Assembly: GCA_016938675.1 (NCBI GenBank)
Contig: JAFGUF010000025.1
Span: 1 to 64,000, forward strand
Direction: 5' to 3'
Source: Clostridia bacterium
Lineage (GTDB): Bacteria > Bacillota > Clostridia > Christensenellales > UMGS416
Length of the DNA: 64,000 bases
The translations under genes and the position numbers were made by a program. The notes beneath the pieces were generated by a model. It saw only the letters and a program-made list of their open reading frames with translations, ran no database searches and was not told the DNA's origin. Each line of letters starts with the position of its first letter. Position 1 is the first letter of the stretch. Below are positions 8,814-17,357 of this stretch, one piece after another.

Positions 8814-9746
8814 TTATTCGCAGTTCTGCGCATATTCTGCAATTTTTCTCATCCTATGATTTGCACCCGATTTTGAAATATCCAAAATATCCGCAATTTC
8901 TTCCAATGTCGCTTCCTTGTTTTCCATTCTCGCGTCAGCCGCCAGCCTTATCTTTAGCGGCAGTTTATCATATATTCCAGCTTCTATCAGCTTGTTAATT
9001 GCCTCAATCTGCTGCATGGATGCCGTACTTATTTTCTTTAAGTTGGCAGTTTCCAGATTTACCTTTCGGTTGATGTCATTCCTTATGCCTTTAAGAACTA
9101 TTACGTTTTCCATATCCAACAAATTCCTATGAGCTCCCATCAATGCAAGCAGCTTTATTATGTTCTCTGCGTCGGATATATATGTTATCACCCATTCGCG
9201 CCTGACAGACGTATGAAACGGTATGTCCATTGAGTGAAGTATCTTTTGTATATGGCTGTCAGTGTCTGTGTCTCTGGATGCAAACTCCAGCCTGTATTCC
9301 TTCTTGGGGTCGGATACGCTGCCGCTGCCCTGAAAAGCACCTTTTAGATATGACTTCTGGCAGCACGTCAGCTTCAGCATGTCCCTTGGCAGCCCGGTCT
9401 CCATCGTGTAGCCGTCCTCGTCCTTAAGCAGTACTCCCGCGTCATTTAGGAGCTTTTCCGCTGTCTCCGGGTCGCCTATCTTTACAGAGTATGTGTGCTT
9501 TTTCCCAAGACGCTTATACTCTTTTTCGTCTATCTGGGCATCCGCCTTATATAATCTATTGATTATACCATATATTCTGTTTGCCGTGTCTAGGCGTTCA
9601 ACGTCAAACCTGACTTTTATTCCGCCTATGCCCAGCTCCATTGAGCCGTTTGTCCTTACGAACGCGGCCAGCTCGGCACGCAAACAACATTCTTTACTGA
9701 ACGGCGATGAGGAAACCTCCTGCTTAACCGATAACGAAAAGGACAT
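8814..9746 (-). CDS. whiA: DNA-binding protein WhiA
   Basis: A 310-residue protein with the WhiA layout: a degenerate homing-endonuclease-like N-terminal domain (SVKQEVSSSPFSKECCLRAE at the start) and a C-terminal helix-turn-helix (LEEIADILDISKSGANHRMR). Known: WhiA controls sporulation genes in Streptomyces and affects division and chromosome segregation in Bacillus. GEAT-type context is conserved: yvcK ends 6 bp upstream, and AGGAGTG inside the yvcK 3' end serves as ribosome site. Crh follows. In this organism the regulon is unknown. Confidence 0.95.
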   Translation of the reverse strand: MSFSLSVKQEVSSSPFSKECCLRAELAAFVRTNGSMELGIGGIKVRFDVERLDTANRIYGIINRLYKADAQIDEKEYKRLGKKHTYSVKIGDPETAEKLLNDAGVLLKDEDGYTMETGLPRDMLKLTCCQKSYLKGAFQGSGSVSDPKKEYRLEFASRDTDTDSHIQKILHSMDIPFHTSVRREWVITYISDAENIIKLLALMGAHRNLLDMENVIVLKGIRNDINRKVNLETANLKKISTASMQQIEAINKLIEAGIYDKLPLKIRLAADARMENKEATLEEIADILDISKSGANHRMRKIAEYAQNCE

Positions 9747-9752
9747 CTCTTA

Positions 9753-11006
9753 TCACTCCTGGCTTTTCTTATGTTTATTATACACTTTATTTATCGCATT
9801 TGCCAGCATGGGAATCGAATGTCTTAACTTACTATCCATATTTTCCAGCAAATTTTCGCAGATAATGTTGTAGTTTTCTTTTTCCTTTTGCTCGGGTGAT
9901 AGCCTTACGGGTTCCGCATACTCAAGCCTGTATTTTTCCATAAGCTCATCCGATATTTCCATGTTATTGTTCACTATTACATAATCGAATATCTTCTCTC
10001 CAGCGTGCTCTTCAATTGCCTTTATATGCTGATAAACATCATAATGCTCTGTTTCTCCGGGCTGAGTCATAAGATTAGTTATGTATATTTTTAAAGCCTT
10101 GGATTTTTTTATGCTCTCTACTACGCCTTCAACCATCAGATTGGGCAGGATAGATGTATAGAGGCTGCCCGGGCCAAATGTTATGATGTCCGCCTCTTCT
10201 ATTGCCTCCAATGCTTGCGGAAGCGCAGCTGCTTTTTCAGGCTTTAAGTATACTCTCTTTATGTATCCGCCATGTTCCCTTTGCGCAGAGCCTACCAAAT
10301 CTTCGCCCTCAATTACCTCGCCGCTGTCCATTTCCGCTATCAGGTGCACGTTGTCCAGCGTGACGGGCAATACCTGTCCGGTAACCGCAAGAACATCCGA
10401 CGCGCTCCTTATTCCCTTAAGAAATCCGCCCTGCATGTCACTTAATGCAACCAGCACAAGGTTTCCCACGCAGTATCCTGCCATGGTGCCTTCCTTAAAC
10501 CTGTAGTTTAGAAGCTCATCCATAGTATGCTCTGTTTCAGATAGCGCTATTACGCAGTTGCGTATGTCCCCAGGAGGCAGAATGCCAAGTTCCTTCCTTA
10601 ATACTCCTGAGTTCCCTCCGTTGTCCGCCACGGTTACTATCGCGGTTATATTGCTGGTTATTTTCTTTGCAGCCCGAAGCAGCGATGAAAGCCCTGTGCC
10701 CCCTCCGAATGCCGCTATTTTTGGCCCTGAGTCCAGTTTATGTTCCCTGTACATCTGGTCGGCTCTGGTTGTGCCGAACATGCCTTTTGGCTTGGATCTC
10801 CATAACCTTGCAATTATTGAGAGTACTCCATGCAGTATAAGTAACTGGCCTAGAACAAAAAAAACTATCCTTGTAGCATTTTCCTGAAAAAGGAATTCAG
10901 ATAATGTAACGGAAACAAACCCTATACCGGCTTCTATGATGTGCCGTTTTATTTTGGCACCCGGAACAAGCCAGCGAAGCTTGTTTTTAAACTTGTAGCT
11001 AACCAT
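9753..11006 (-). CDS. yvcK: YvcK-type gluconeogenesis factor with membrane N-terminus
   Basis: CofD-like protein of 417 residues. The core starts near residue 96 with IAAFGGGTGLSSLLRA and continues LGILPPGDIRNC. Known: Bacillus YvcK binds UDP-GlcNAc, affects cell shape and is needed on gluconeogenic carbon. Two features stand out. About 90 extra N-terminal residues carry two hydrophobic segments (about 24-38 and 46-66), so this form is probably membrane-tethered. The usual VADDGGSSG loop reads VADNGGNSG. The start overlaps the rapZ stop (TAATG), indicating coupled translation. Confidence 0.92.
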   Translation of the reverse strand: MVSYKFKNKLRWLVPGAKIKRHIIEAGIGFVSVTLSEFLFQENATRIVFFVLGQLLILHGVLSIIARLWRSKPKGMFGTTRADQMYREHKLDSGPKIAAFGGGTGLSSLLRAAKKITSNITAIVTVADNGGNSGVLRKELGILPPGDIRNCVIALSETEHTMDELLNYRFKEGTMAGYCVGNLVLVALSDMQGGFLKGIRSASDVLAVTGQVLPVTLDNVHLIAEMDSGEVIEGEDLVGSAQREHGGYIKRVYLKPEKAAALPQALEAIEEADIITFGPGSLYTSILPNLMVEGVVESIKKSKALKIYITNLMTQPGETEHYDVYQHIKAIEEHAGEKIFDYVIVNNNMEISDELMEKYRLEYAEPVRLSPEQKEKENYNIICENLLENMDSKLRHSIPMLANAINKVYNKHKKSQE

Positions 11007-11866
11007 TATTTATTGATATTTAGGTGATTTGTCGTTATCCTGTGGCATGTTCTTTTAAGATGCTCAGAGAGCTCCTCGGCTATTGTCACCGACCTATGCC
11101 TTCCTCCTGTGCATCCTATAGCTATCGACAACCTTCCCTTCCCTTCCTTTATATAGAGCGGAACAAGATAGTCCACCATATCTGTTAACTTGGCCAAAAA
11201 TACTTTGGCTTCAGGCTTGTCCATTACGTAATCATGAACCGGTTTATCAAGCCCGGTCTTTTCTCTTAATTCTTTTATATAGTATGGGTTATCTATGAAT
11301 CTTACATCAAATACCATGTCTACATCGTTTGGCATACCATATTTGAAACCGAATGTGATAATGTTTATTGGGAATCCGCTCTTTCCATTATTGCTGGAAG
11401 ATAGCATTGATACAATACGGTCTTTGAGTTCCCTTATAGATATTGCCGCTGTATCAATGACATAAGTGGAGCTTTCTCTAATGGAAGACATTATTTCTCT
11501 TTCCTTGTCTATGCCTTCCTTGATTCTGCCAGTTCTTGAAAGCGGATGGGTTCTCCTGCTTTCCTGATAACGCGAAATCAACGTTTCATCATCTGCATCT
11601 AAAAATAAGGTATCTACTTTAATACCTTTCTTTTTAAGTGAAGTTATAATATCATTGATTTTATAAAAAAATTCGCCGCCGCGTATATCCACTCCAACAG
11701 CAATATTCGAAGTCTTTTTTACTTCATATGTATCATATAGTTTTACAAACTCTTCTATGAGCATAGGCGGCATATTATCAATACAATAATAGTCCATATC
11801 CTCCAATATATTCAGCGCCTGCGATTTGCCCGCGCCGGACATTCCTGTTATAACCACCAGATGCAT
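11006..11866 (-). CDS. rapZ: RapZ/YvcJ nucleotide-binding protein
   Basis: A 286-residue P-loop protein with Walker A GMSGAGKSQ at residues 8-16 and the C-terminal signature GCTGGRHRSV. Known: E. coli RapZ senses glucosamine-6-phosphate and directs decay of the GlmZ small RNA; Bacillota YvcJ hydrolyses GTP and influences competence. The exact role in Bacillota is less clear. It lies 26 bp behind murB and overlaps yvcK by one base, which puts amino-sugar sensing beside cell-wall synthesis. Length and motifs are normal. Confidence 0.95.
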   Translation of the reverse strand: MHLVVITGMSGAGKSQALNILEDMDYYCIDNMPPMLIEEFVKLYDTYEVKKTSNIAVGVDIRGGEFFYKINDIITSLKKKGIKVDTLFLDADDETLISRYQESRRTHPLSRTGRIKEGIDKEREIMSSIRESSTYVIDTAAISIRELKDRIVSMLSSSNNGKSGFPINIITFGFKYGMPNDVDMVFDVRFIDNPYYIKELREKTGLDKPVHDYVMDKPEAKVFLAKLTDMVDYLVPLYIKEGKGRLSIAIGCTGGRHRSVTIAEELSEHLKRTCHRITTNHLNINK

Positions 11867-11892
11867 ATAATTTCAGCCCTTTCTGCTAATTA

Positions 11893-12813
11893 TTATTCAT
11901 CATCACCAATAATAATTATTTCTTTTTCCAGCTCTACGCTGTGCTTTTCGTATACTTTGTCTTTTATATCCTTAAGTATCTGCTCAACATCAGCCGCTGT
12001 TGCTTTCCCTGTGTTCACAACGAATCCAGCATGCTTTTTCGACACCTGCGCTCCGCCTACAGTATATCCCTGAAGGCCTGCTTCCTGTATCAGCTTACCA
12101 GCGAAATTCCCCTTTGGCCTTTTAAAAACCGATCCTGCAGACGGCATATTGAGTGGCTGCTTTTCCTTGCGCTTCTTTGAAAGCTCCACCATCCGTGCTC
12201 TTATTTTATTGGGGTCCTTTTTCCCCAGTTTTATAGTTACCTCCAGCACGATGTCGCCGTCTTTTATGTTGCTTTTTCGATATTCAAATCCCATTTCATC
12301 TGTGTTGTATTCATCTATGCTTAGGTCTTCGTGCATTACTTTAACTCTCTGAACAATATCTTTCATTTCTCCGTCGTATGCACCGGCATTCATTTTTACT
12401 GCGCCTCCTATGCATCCTGGTATGCCCCCGGCGAACTCAATGCCTGAAAGCCCTGCCCTGCAGGACAAATTGGCAACAGCAGAAAGCAGAGCGCCCGCCT
12501 TCACCTTGACTACTCCGGTTTCTTCGTCTATATCTATTCTATTAAAGTGCTGATAAAGGCCTATTACTACTCCCTTGAGGCCTCCGTCCCTTACTAATGT
12601 ATTTGTTCCGTTTCCAAAAATATAATAAGGTACTTTATTCTCTTTTAATAGCTTAATAATCTCTGTTATTTCATCTTCACTTTTAGGAAATACCATACAT
12701 TCAGCGTTTCCGCCGGTTTTAAATGAAGTCCATTCAGCCATAGGAACATCTAAGCTTATCCTGTTCTCATCCAGTATTTCTGTTAATTTATCGACATATT
12801 CTTTTTTTAACAT
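11893..12813 (-). CDS. murB: UDP-N-acetylenolpyruvoylglucosamine reductase
   Basis: Reduces UDP-GlcNAc-enolpyruvate to UDP-MurNAc with NADPH and FAD, the second committed step of peptidoglycan synthesis in the cytoplasm. FAD-binding segments FGNGTNTLVRDGG and GIPGCIGGAVKMNAGAYDGE are present. The catalytic serine lies in PSAGSVFKRP, and the C-terminus ends in a KEIIIIG strand. At 306 residues it matches the form without the long YxxxY insertion. AAAGGA precedes the ATG. It is first gene of the rapZ-yvcK-whiA-crh-dnaE unit and is divergent from rarD. Confidence 0.96.
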   Translation of the reverse strand: MLKKEYVDKLTEILDENRISLDVPMAEWTSFKTGGNAECMVFPKSEDEITEIIKLLKENKVPYYIFGNGTNTLVRDGGLKGVVIGLYQHFNRIDIDEETGVVKVKAGALLSAVANLSCRAGLSGIEFAGGIPGCIGGAVKMNAGAYDGEMKDIVQRVKVMHEDLSIDEYNTDEMGFEYRKSNIKDGDIVLEVTIKLGKKDPNKIRARMVELSKKRKEKQPLNMPSAGSVFKRPKGNFAGKLIQEAGLQGYTVGGAQVSKKHAGFVVNTGKATAADVEQILKDIKDKVYEKHSVELEKEIIIIGDDE

Positions 12814-12858
12814 TTCTATTCCTTTCGCAAGCGACCCGCTGCAGTTCCTATCTATTAT

Positions 12859-12887
12859 ATTTTACACTAATTATTTGAATAATTCAA
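12859..12887 (-). promoter_or_regulatory. Promoter of the murB operon
   Basis: Minus-strand TTGAAT (12882-12887), 17-bp spacer, TAAAAT (12859-12864). It faces away from the rarD promoter in the same 159-bp gap. Confidence 0.55.
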
Positions 12888-12917
12888 ATGAACAAAAACG
12901 TAAAACTATATCCGGTA

Positions 12918-12946
12918 TTGCTTTTTAACATGGTTATTGTTATAAT
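12918..12946 (+). promoter_or_regulatory. Promoter of rarD
   Basis: TTGCTT (12918-12923), 17-bp spacer ending TGT, then TATAAT (12941-12946): an extended -10 promoter. The leader is about 20 nt and contains AAGGA. Confidence 0.65.
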
Positions 12947-12972
12947 CAGCAAAATTGTAGTAAGGAACGAAT

Positions 12973-13878
12973 ATGAACGACAAAAACCTACTAAAAGGAC
13001 ATATAATGGCTTTTGCTGGATACCTTATCTGGGGGATACTGCCCATATACTGGCACCAGCTTAATTCCATTTCAGCAGGCGTAATACTTGTATTCAGAAT
13101 TATTCTTTCTGCTATTACGCTCCTTATAATTGTATTTGCAGCAAAGAATGTCCAGTTCACTTCATATTTTAAGGACAAATTTCTTCGCCGTCGCCTTGCC
13201 CTTGCAAGCCTTATGATATCGGCTAACTGGATTCTGTTCATTTATGCTGTAAACAACGACTATGTTCTGCAAGCCAGCCTGGGATACTATATTAATCCCC
13301 TGATCAGCATACTCTTAGGAATCGTTTTTCTCCGTGAAAAGCTAGGAAAGGCAAAGATAGTTGCCATCAGCCTGGCTGCTCTCGGAGTTGGTTATATGGC
13401 AGTTTCATTAGGAAGCATCCCATATATATCACTTGCTTTAGCCTTCTCATTCGGTCTATATGGCTTTATTAAGAAAAAGCTCCAGCTTGATTCATACAAT
13501 GCCTTGCTGGTTGAAACCCTTATGCTTTCTATTCCTGCAGCAATATATAGCCTTTATTTATTACTATCTGGCCCTTTTCCCGTGCAGAATGTCAGCACAC
13601 TGCAGATAGCACTTATTCTAATGGCCGGAGTAATAACCTGCCTGCCTCTGATACTGTTTAATGAGGGTGCAAAGAGGATACCGCTTTCTTCTCTGGGCTT
13701 TCTGCAGTATCTGACGCCAACACTAATGCTTTTAATTGGAGTGTTTTTATACGGTGAGCCTTTCACTAAAGTTCACATAGTTAGTTTCGCTCTTATATGG
13801 GCCGGATATTTTATTTATATCTTCTCTTTTATTTTTTCTTCGAAACCTTCCTCTGAAAATCAAATATCCTCCGAATAA
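12973..13878 (+). CDS. rarD: RarD-type EamA-family transporter
   Basis: A 301-residue inner-membrane protein with about ten hydrophobic helices in two EamA repeats. It carries the RarD opening (HIMAFAGYLIWGILPIYW) and the later GYFIYIFSF helix. Known: the EamA/DMT superfamily includes exporters of amino acids and metabolites; RarD was named from chloramphenicol sensitivity, but its substrate is not settled. AAGGAACGAAT precedes the ATG. It is a single-gene unit, divergent from murB, and its stop codon lies inside its terminator loop. Substrate cannot be inferred here. Confidence 0.85.
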   Translation: MNDKNLLKGHIMAFAGYLIWGILPIYWHQLNSISAGVILVFRIILSAITLLIIVFAAKNVQFTSYFKDKFLRRRLALASLMISANWILFIYAVNNDYVLQASLGYYINPLISILLGIVFLREKLGKAKIVAISLAALGVGYMAVSLGSIPYISLALAFSFGLYGFIKKKLQLDSYNALLVETLMLSIPAAIYSLYLLLSGPFPVQNVSTLQIALILMAGVITCLPLILFNEGAKRIPLSSLGFLQYLTPTLMLLIGVFLYGEPFTKVHIVSFALIWAGYFIYIFSFIFSSKPSSENQISSE

Positions 13879-13889
13879 CGGAGGATATT
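13863..13889. terminator. Bidirectional terminator between rarD and telA
   Basis: Perfect 11-bp stem AATATCCTCCG/CGGAGGATATT with a 5-nt loop that includes the rarD stop. It lies between convergent genes and is followed by AT-rich sequence on both strands. Confidence 0.75.
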
Positions 13890-13916
13890 AATTATTATTT
13901 ATAGCTGATTTACAAA

Positions 13917-15014
13917 TTAGGCTTCTTTTGATTCTTGCAGCTGATTGTTCTTTTTCATTTTAATCAGATTATCTTTAAGCTGCTCTTCCATTGCCTTTAT
14001 TTCGATTTCCGCGTTTGCTCTTGCTGCCCTTCCCTCTTCCTGTATTCTTATTACTTCGGCTACAGTGTCTATCAGATCCTGGTTTACCTTCTTCAGCGTC
14101 TCTATCTCCACTATTCCTCTTTCAGCCTCTATAGCGGTTTCCACCGTGCCCTGCTTAAGCATCTCTGAGTTTTTCTGCAGCAGTTCATTGGTGGTGTCTG
14201 TCACTTCTCTCTGCAGCTTAACAGCCGCATTCTGCCTGATTATTGTTATTGCTATTACCATCTGGTTTTTCCAGAGGGGTATAGTATTCAAAAGTGAGGA
14301 CTGGATCTTCTCAATCAGCACTTCGTCATTCTTCTGTATCAGCCTTAGCTGCGGCAGAGACTGGATAGCTATCATCCTGGATAGCTGCAAGTCACCAATT
14401 TTCTTATCCAGCTTTTCATAATTGGCCTGCATGTCCCTCGCCCTTTGTATGTCTAGGGCATCGCCTGTTTTCTCAGCCTGTACATTTAGCTCCGGTATAA
14501 CTTCTTCTTCTGCTTTTTTCAGGCATAGCTTTCCTGCCTGAATATATATGTCAAGCTCCTTTATGTAGTCGCCGTTCTTAACATAAAGTGTATCCAATAG
14601 CTCAACATCTCTCATGAGGCCATGCTGCGCATTCTCGAGCTTTTCTACTATTCCGTCTATCTGCACTGATAGCTTTTCATATTTTGCTACCAGCTTTTTC
14701 GCTCTCTTCTTAAGGTTTGTAAAAAGCCCGCTTTTCTCTGTCAGGCCCTTTGCGTCCACATCCTCAAGGTTTACCATCAGGTTAGTTAGTATATCCCCTA
14801 CATAACCGGCATCCTTTGACTGCACCTTCTCTAATACGGTATCTGAAAAGTCGGCAATATCAGTCTGTGTCGCGCTGCCGAAAAGTATTATTGACTGCGA
14901 ATCAGTAATATCTATTTCATTTGCCTTTTCTTCAATAACCTGCAGGTCTTCCTTAGTAAGAACCTGAACCTCATTTTCCTTCACTTCTTCCAATGCTGTT
15001 TTTTCGTTAGCCAT
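13917..15014 (-). CDS. TelA/YaaN-family protein
   Basis: A 365-residue, highly charged, coiled-coil-rich protein of the toxic anion resistance (TelA) family. Typical segments are ILFGSATQTDIADFSDTVL, GLFTNLKKRAKKL and NEDVL-like LRLIQKNDEVL. Known: plasmid TelA was linked to tellurite resistance, but chromosomal copies have no proven role. The start ATG at 15012-15014 has AAGGAG seven bases upstream; an ATG eight codons earlier does not. It overlaps the xpaC-like gene by 8 bp, the same pairing as Bacillus xpaC-yaaN, so the two probably act together. Confidence 0.88.
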   Translation of the reverse strand: MANEKTALEEVKENEVQVLTKEDLQVIEEKANEIDITDSQSIILFGSATQTDIADFSDTVLEKVQSKDAGYVGDILTNLMVNLEDVDAKGLTEKSGLFTNLKKRAKKLVAKYEKLSVQIDGIVEKLENAQHGLMRDVELLDTLYVKNGDYIKELDIYIQAGKLCLKKAEEEVIPELNVQAEKTGDALDIQRARDMQANYEKLDKKIGDLQLSRMIAIQSLPQLRLIQKNDEVLIEKIQSSLLNTIPLWKNQMVIAITIIRQNAAVKLQREVTDTTNELLQKNSEMLKQGTVETAIEAERGIVEIETLKKVNQDLIDTVAEVIRIQEEGRAARANAEIEIKAMEEQLKDNLIKMKKNNQLQESKEA

Positions 15015-15636
15015 CTTCATTCTCCTTGTCTGATTCATTAATTAATCCCTTTGCGCTTAATATTTTTTTAAGCACCTTTACCTCTATATCCAGATCCATT
15101 GCGTTATTATCATATGATTTGTTTATTTGTTTATCCATAGCTTCTGATAAAAGCTTAAGCCCTTCTTTGGCATCTGAAAGACCCTTTTGTGTTTTATCAT
15201 CAGGGTTTTCTATGGAATAGAGCTGGCTGCTTTGATACAAAATCTTATCAGAGCTTTCCAAAGTGATATTCAAAAACCTTCTTATTGCCTTATAGTCTCT
15301 GGGGTCTTCCTTTAATATGCTTAGTATTTTTTTCATGCTGTCTGTTGTCTTATCTAGAGAAAGACGCATATCTTCTTCTTTCAGCTTGTAATAGTACCTT
15401 CTCAGGTTCTGTATTCTTGTTGTGCTATTCTTTATAAAGTCCTCTATGTCTCCCTTTGATACATCCTCAAGCACCATTTGCTTTCTTCCGTTTTTCTTTT
15501 TCATATGTCGGATAACTGAAATAATGGCTATTACAGCAGCCAAAACTCCAATAATTACAAGAAAGTACTTGAAAAAAAGAACAGTCAAAACTATTGCCCC
15601 GATAACAAATATGATTTCAACAAAATCACTATCCAT
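15007..15636 (-). CDS. XpaC-family membrane protein
   Basis: A 209-residue protein with two N-terminal membrane helices (about 7-25 and 28-45) and a cytoplasmic helical domain (RRYYYKLKEEDMRLSLDK, RRFLNITLESSDKILYQ) as in the family annotated for 5-bromo-4-chloroindolyl phosphate hydrolysis. The family name comes from an indirect assay; no catalytic motif is visible and enzymatic activity should not be assumed. AAGGAG precedes the ATG. Its end overlaps telA, and this pairing is conserved in Bacillota. Confidence 0.8.
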   Translation of the reverse strand: MDSDFVEIIFVIGAIVLTVLFFKYFLVIIGVLAAVIAIISVIRHMKKKNGRKQMVLEDVSKGDIEDFIKNSTTRIQNLRRYYYKLKEEDMRLSLDKTTDSMKKILSILKEDPRDYKAIRRFLNITLESSDKILYQSSQLYSIENPDDKTQKGLSDAKEGLKLLSEAMDKQINKSYDNNAMDLDIEVKVLKKILSAKGLINESDKENEDG

Positions 15637-15655
15637 ATTAATTCTCCTTGCTATG

Positions 15656-15661
15656 ATTATA
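15656..15661 (-). promoter_or_regulatory. Weak -10 candidate for xpaC-telA
   Basis: Minus-strand TATAAT 19 bp upstream of the xpaC-like ATG. No good -35 hexamer at 16-18 bp (TTTATA at 17). The ribosome site would still lie inside the transcript. Confidence 0.35.
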
Positions 15662-15731
15662 TAACATTTTTATGGCTATATAAACATAAATTATCTGAAA
15701 ACACCAATTCATACATTGAAATATACAAAAA

Positions 15732-15770
15732 AACAAAGCCAGAACATACTACAATAATTTCGGCTTTGTT
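15732..15770 (-). terminator. Terminator after the M23 peptidase genes
   Basis: Nine-base arms AACAAAGCC and GGCTTTGTT flank a 21-nt loop; on the minus strand a run of seven T follows. It lies 42 bp after the last peptidase stop. Confidence 0.65.
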
Positions 15771-15812
15771 TTCAGTTTAAATTAAATATTTTATTGTCCC
15801 GCTAGCATTTAG

Positions 15813-17348
15813 CTAGCGCTGAGGGTCCACCGGCGTTCCGTTTATTCTAACTTCGAAATGAACATGATTTCCCGATGATGTTCCGGTCGAGCCAACCAAG
15901 GCTATTACTTCGCCTTTTTCAACGTATTGTCCGCTTTTTACAAGCAATGTGCTGCAGTGCCCATATCTTGTCTCTACGCCGCCCTCATGCGATATTTTCA
16001 CTAAAAGGCCGTATCCGCCGCTTGAGCCAGCGAAGGTTACCTTCCCTGCCTCACTAGCATATATAGGTGTTCCATAAGGCACTGCCAGGTCTATACCATT
16101 ATGAAAAGTGGAAGCCCCTTCTATTCCGGTATCCCTTGACCCGAATCCGGATGTTATCCTATATCCACTTACAGGCAAAGGCATATCTCCGCTGCTTGCA
16201 AGTTTCAGCACCGCCGGCACTGATTTTGTACCTTTAACTAATATCCGCTCGACTGGCTGTCTGCTAGGCTCATCTGCCATCAGAATTTCATAAGAGGATT
16301 CCATTCCGTTTATATATACAACATTAGCTTTGATATTTCGCAGCCCTGTCACGCCCTCTTGTCTTACTTTGGTTTGTGTCTCGTATAGTGAATCGTCTTC
16401 GATAACTACCGTTTCGTATGGGATTTCTTCTTGCCGCTCCACATACTCACTGTACTTAATATTTACTATGTTGTTTATTTTGGTAACTATTAATACATCG
16501 CCCTTGTATATTTTGCCCGCTTCGTTTAGCCAAGGGTTCGCCTTGCGCAAATCAGCCAGCTTAATTCCGTAAGAATTTGCAATGTTATAGAGGCTTTCGC
16601 CGGATACAACCTTGTGCCGCTGAATTTCTATGTCATCGCCGTACTGCATAATTCTAAGTGCAGTTTCTTTATCAACTACTTTATCATAGCTTATAGCTTC
16701 GCTTTTTATCTCAACATTCTCAAGAAATCCTAGGTCTGTTCTGTTCTCAGCGCCTTCTTCATCCTTATACGGGGACAAAAGCTGCTCTAGGACCCACTGT
16801 GCGTCCTCTCGTCTTTCCAGTGCTATTGCCGGGCAGTTATTGACATAAATTACCCACGCTATTACGTTGACATCAATGTTGCTTTTCAATATCTCTTCAT
16901 AATATGAAGACGGGCAAAGGTACTCTTCTTCTATTCTGATACCAGTATATGATATTTTGACATCTCTGGACACTTCCATATTATAGTGTTCTTCGTATTC
17001 GGAGTATATATAATCAACTAAAGTCTCTAATCCTGAAACATCGGACATTGCGCCTATTGACGTATCATTTATGTATACTTCGTATGCGTCTACATATTGG
17101 GCTTTGCCCGCAGCAGGCAAAATAATCGCAACAACCAAAAATATAAGCAAAACAATAGCCGCGGTAATGCCCATTCGCTTGATGTCCAGCTTCGCAAAAG
17201 CCTCTGGCAGATTTGCTTTCCTTTTTTTATCTTCTGCCTTCTCCGCGGCGCTTTTCCCGCCCTGGTTTTCTTTTCTTATATTTTTATTAATACTCTCAAT
17301 ATTCTGTGAGTTAGAATTAGATGAGGTTTTATCTTCTTTATTTTTCAT
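15813..17348 (-). CDS. LysM/G5/M23 envelope peptidase, copy 1
   Basis: A 511-residue membrane-anchored peptidoglycan hydrolase. Order: cytoplasmic charged N-terminus; membrane helix (about 60-80); a domain of unknown type (about 85-240); LysM (about 246-290, VVSGESLYNIANSYGI); G5-type region (about 295-375); M23 domain (about 392-510). Zinc ligands are seen as His416 and Asp420 in HNGID and His497 in HVHFEV; His464 is in RYGH. Known: M23 enzymes cut peptide cross-links in cell wall, and LysM and G5 bind glycans. It starts 9 bp after a paralogue with the same domain order. Substrate bond is not known. Confidence 0.9.
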   Translation of the reverse strand: MKNKEDKTSSNSNSQNIESINKNIRKENQGGKSAAEKAEDKKRKANLPEAFAKLDIKRMGITAAIVLLIFLVVAIILPAAGKAQYVDAYEVYINDTSIGAMSDVSGLETLVDYIYSEYEEHYNMEVSRDVKISYTGIRIEEEYLCPSSYYEEILKSNIDVNVIAWVIYVNNCPAIALERREDAQWVLEQLLSPYKDEEGAENRTDLGFLENVEIKSEAISYDKVVDKETALRIMQYGDDIEIQRHKVVSGESLYNIANSYGIKLADLRKANPWLNEAGKIYKGDVLIVTKINNIVNIKYSEYVERQEEIPYETVVIEDDSLYETQTKVRQEGVTGLRNIKANVVYINGMESSYEILMADEPSRQPVERILVKGTKSVPAVLKLASSGDMPLPVSGYRITSGFGSRDTGIEGASTFHNGIDLAVPYGTPIYASEAGKVTFAGSSGGYGLLVKISHEGGVETRYGHCSTLLVKSGQYVEKGEVIALVGSTGTSSGNHVHFEVRINGTPVDPQR

Positions 17349-17357
17349 GTTTTCCTA

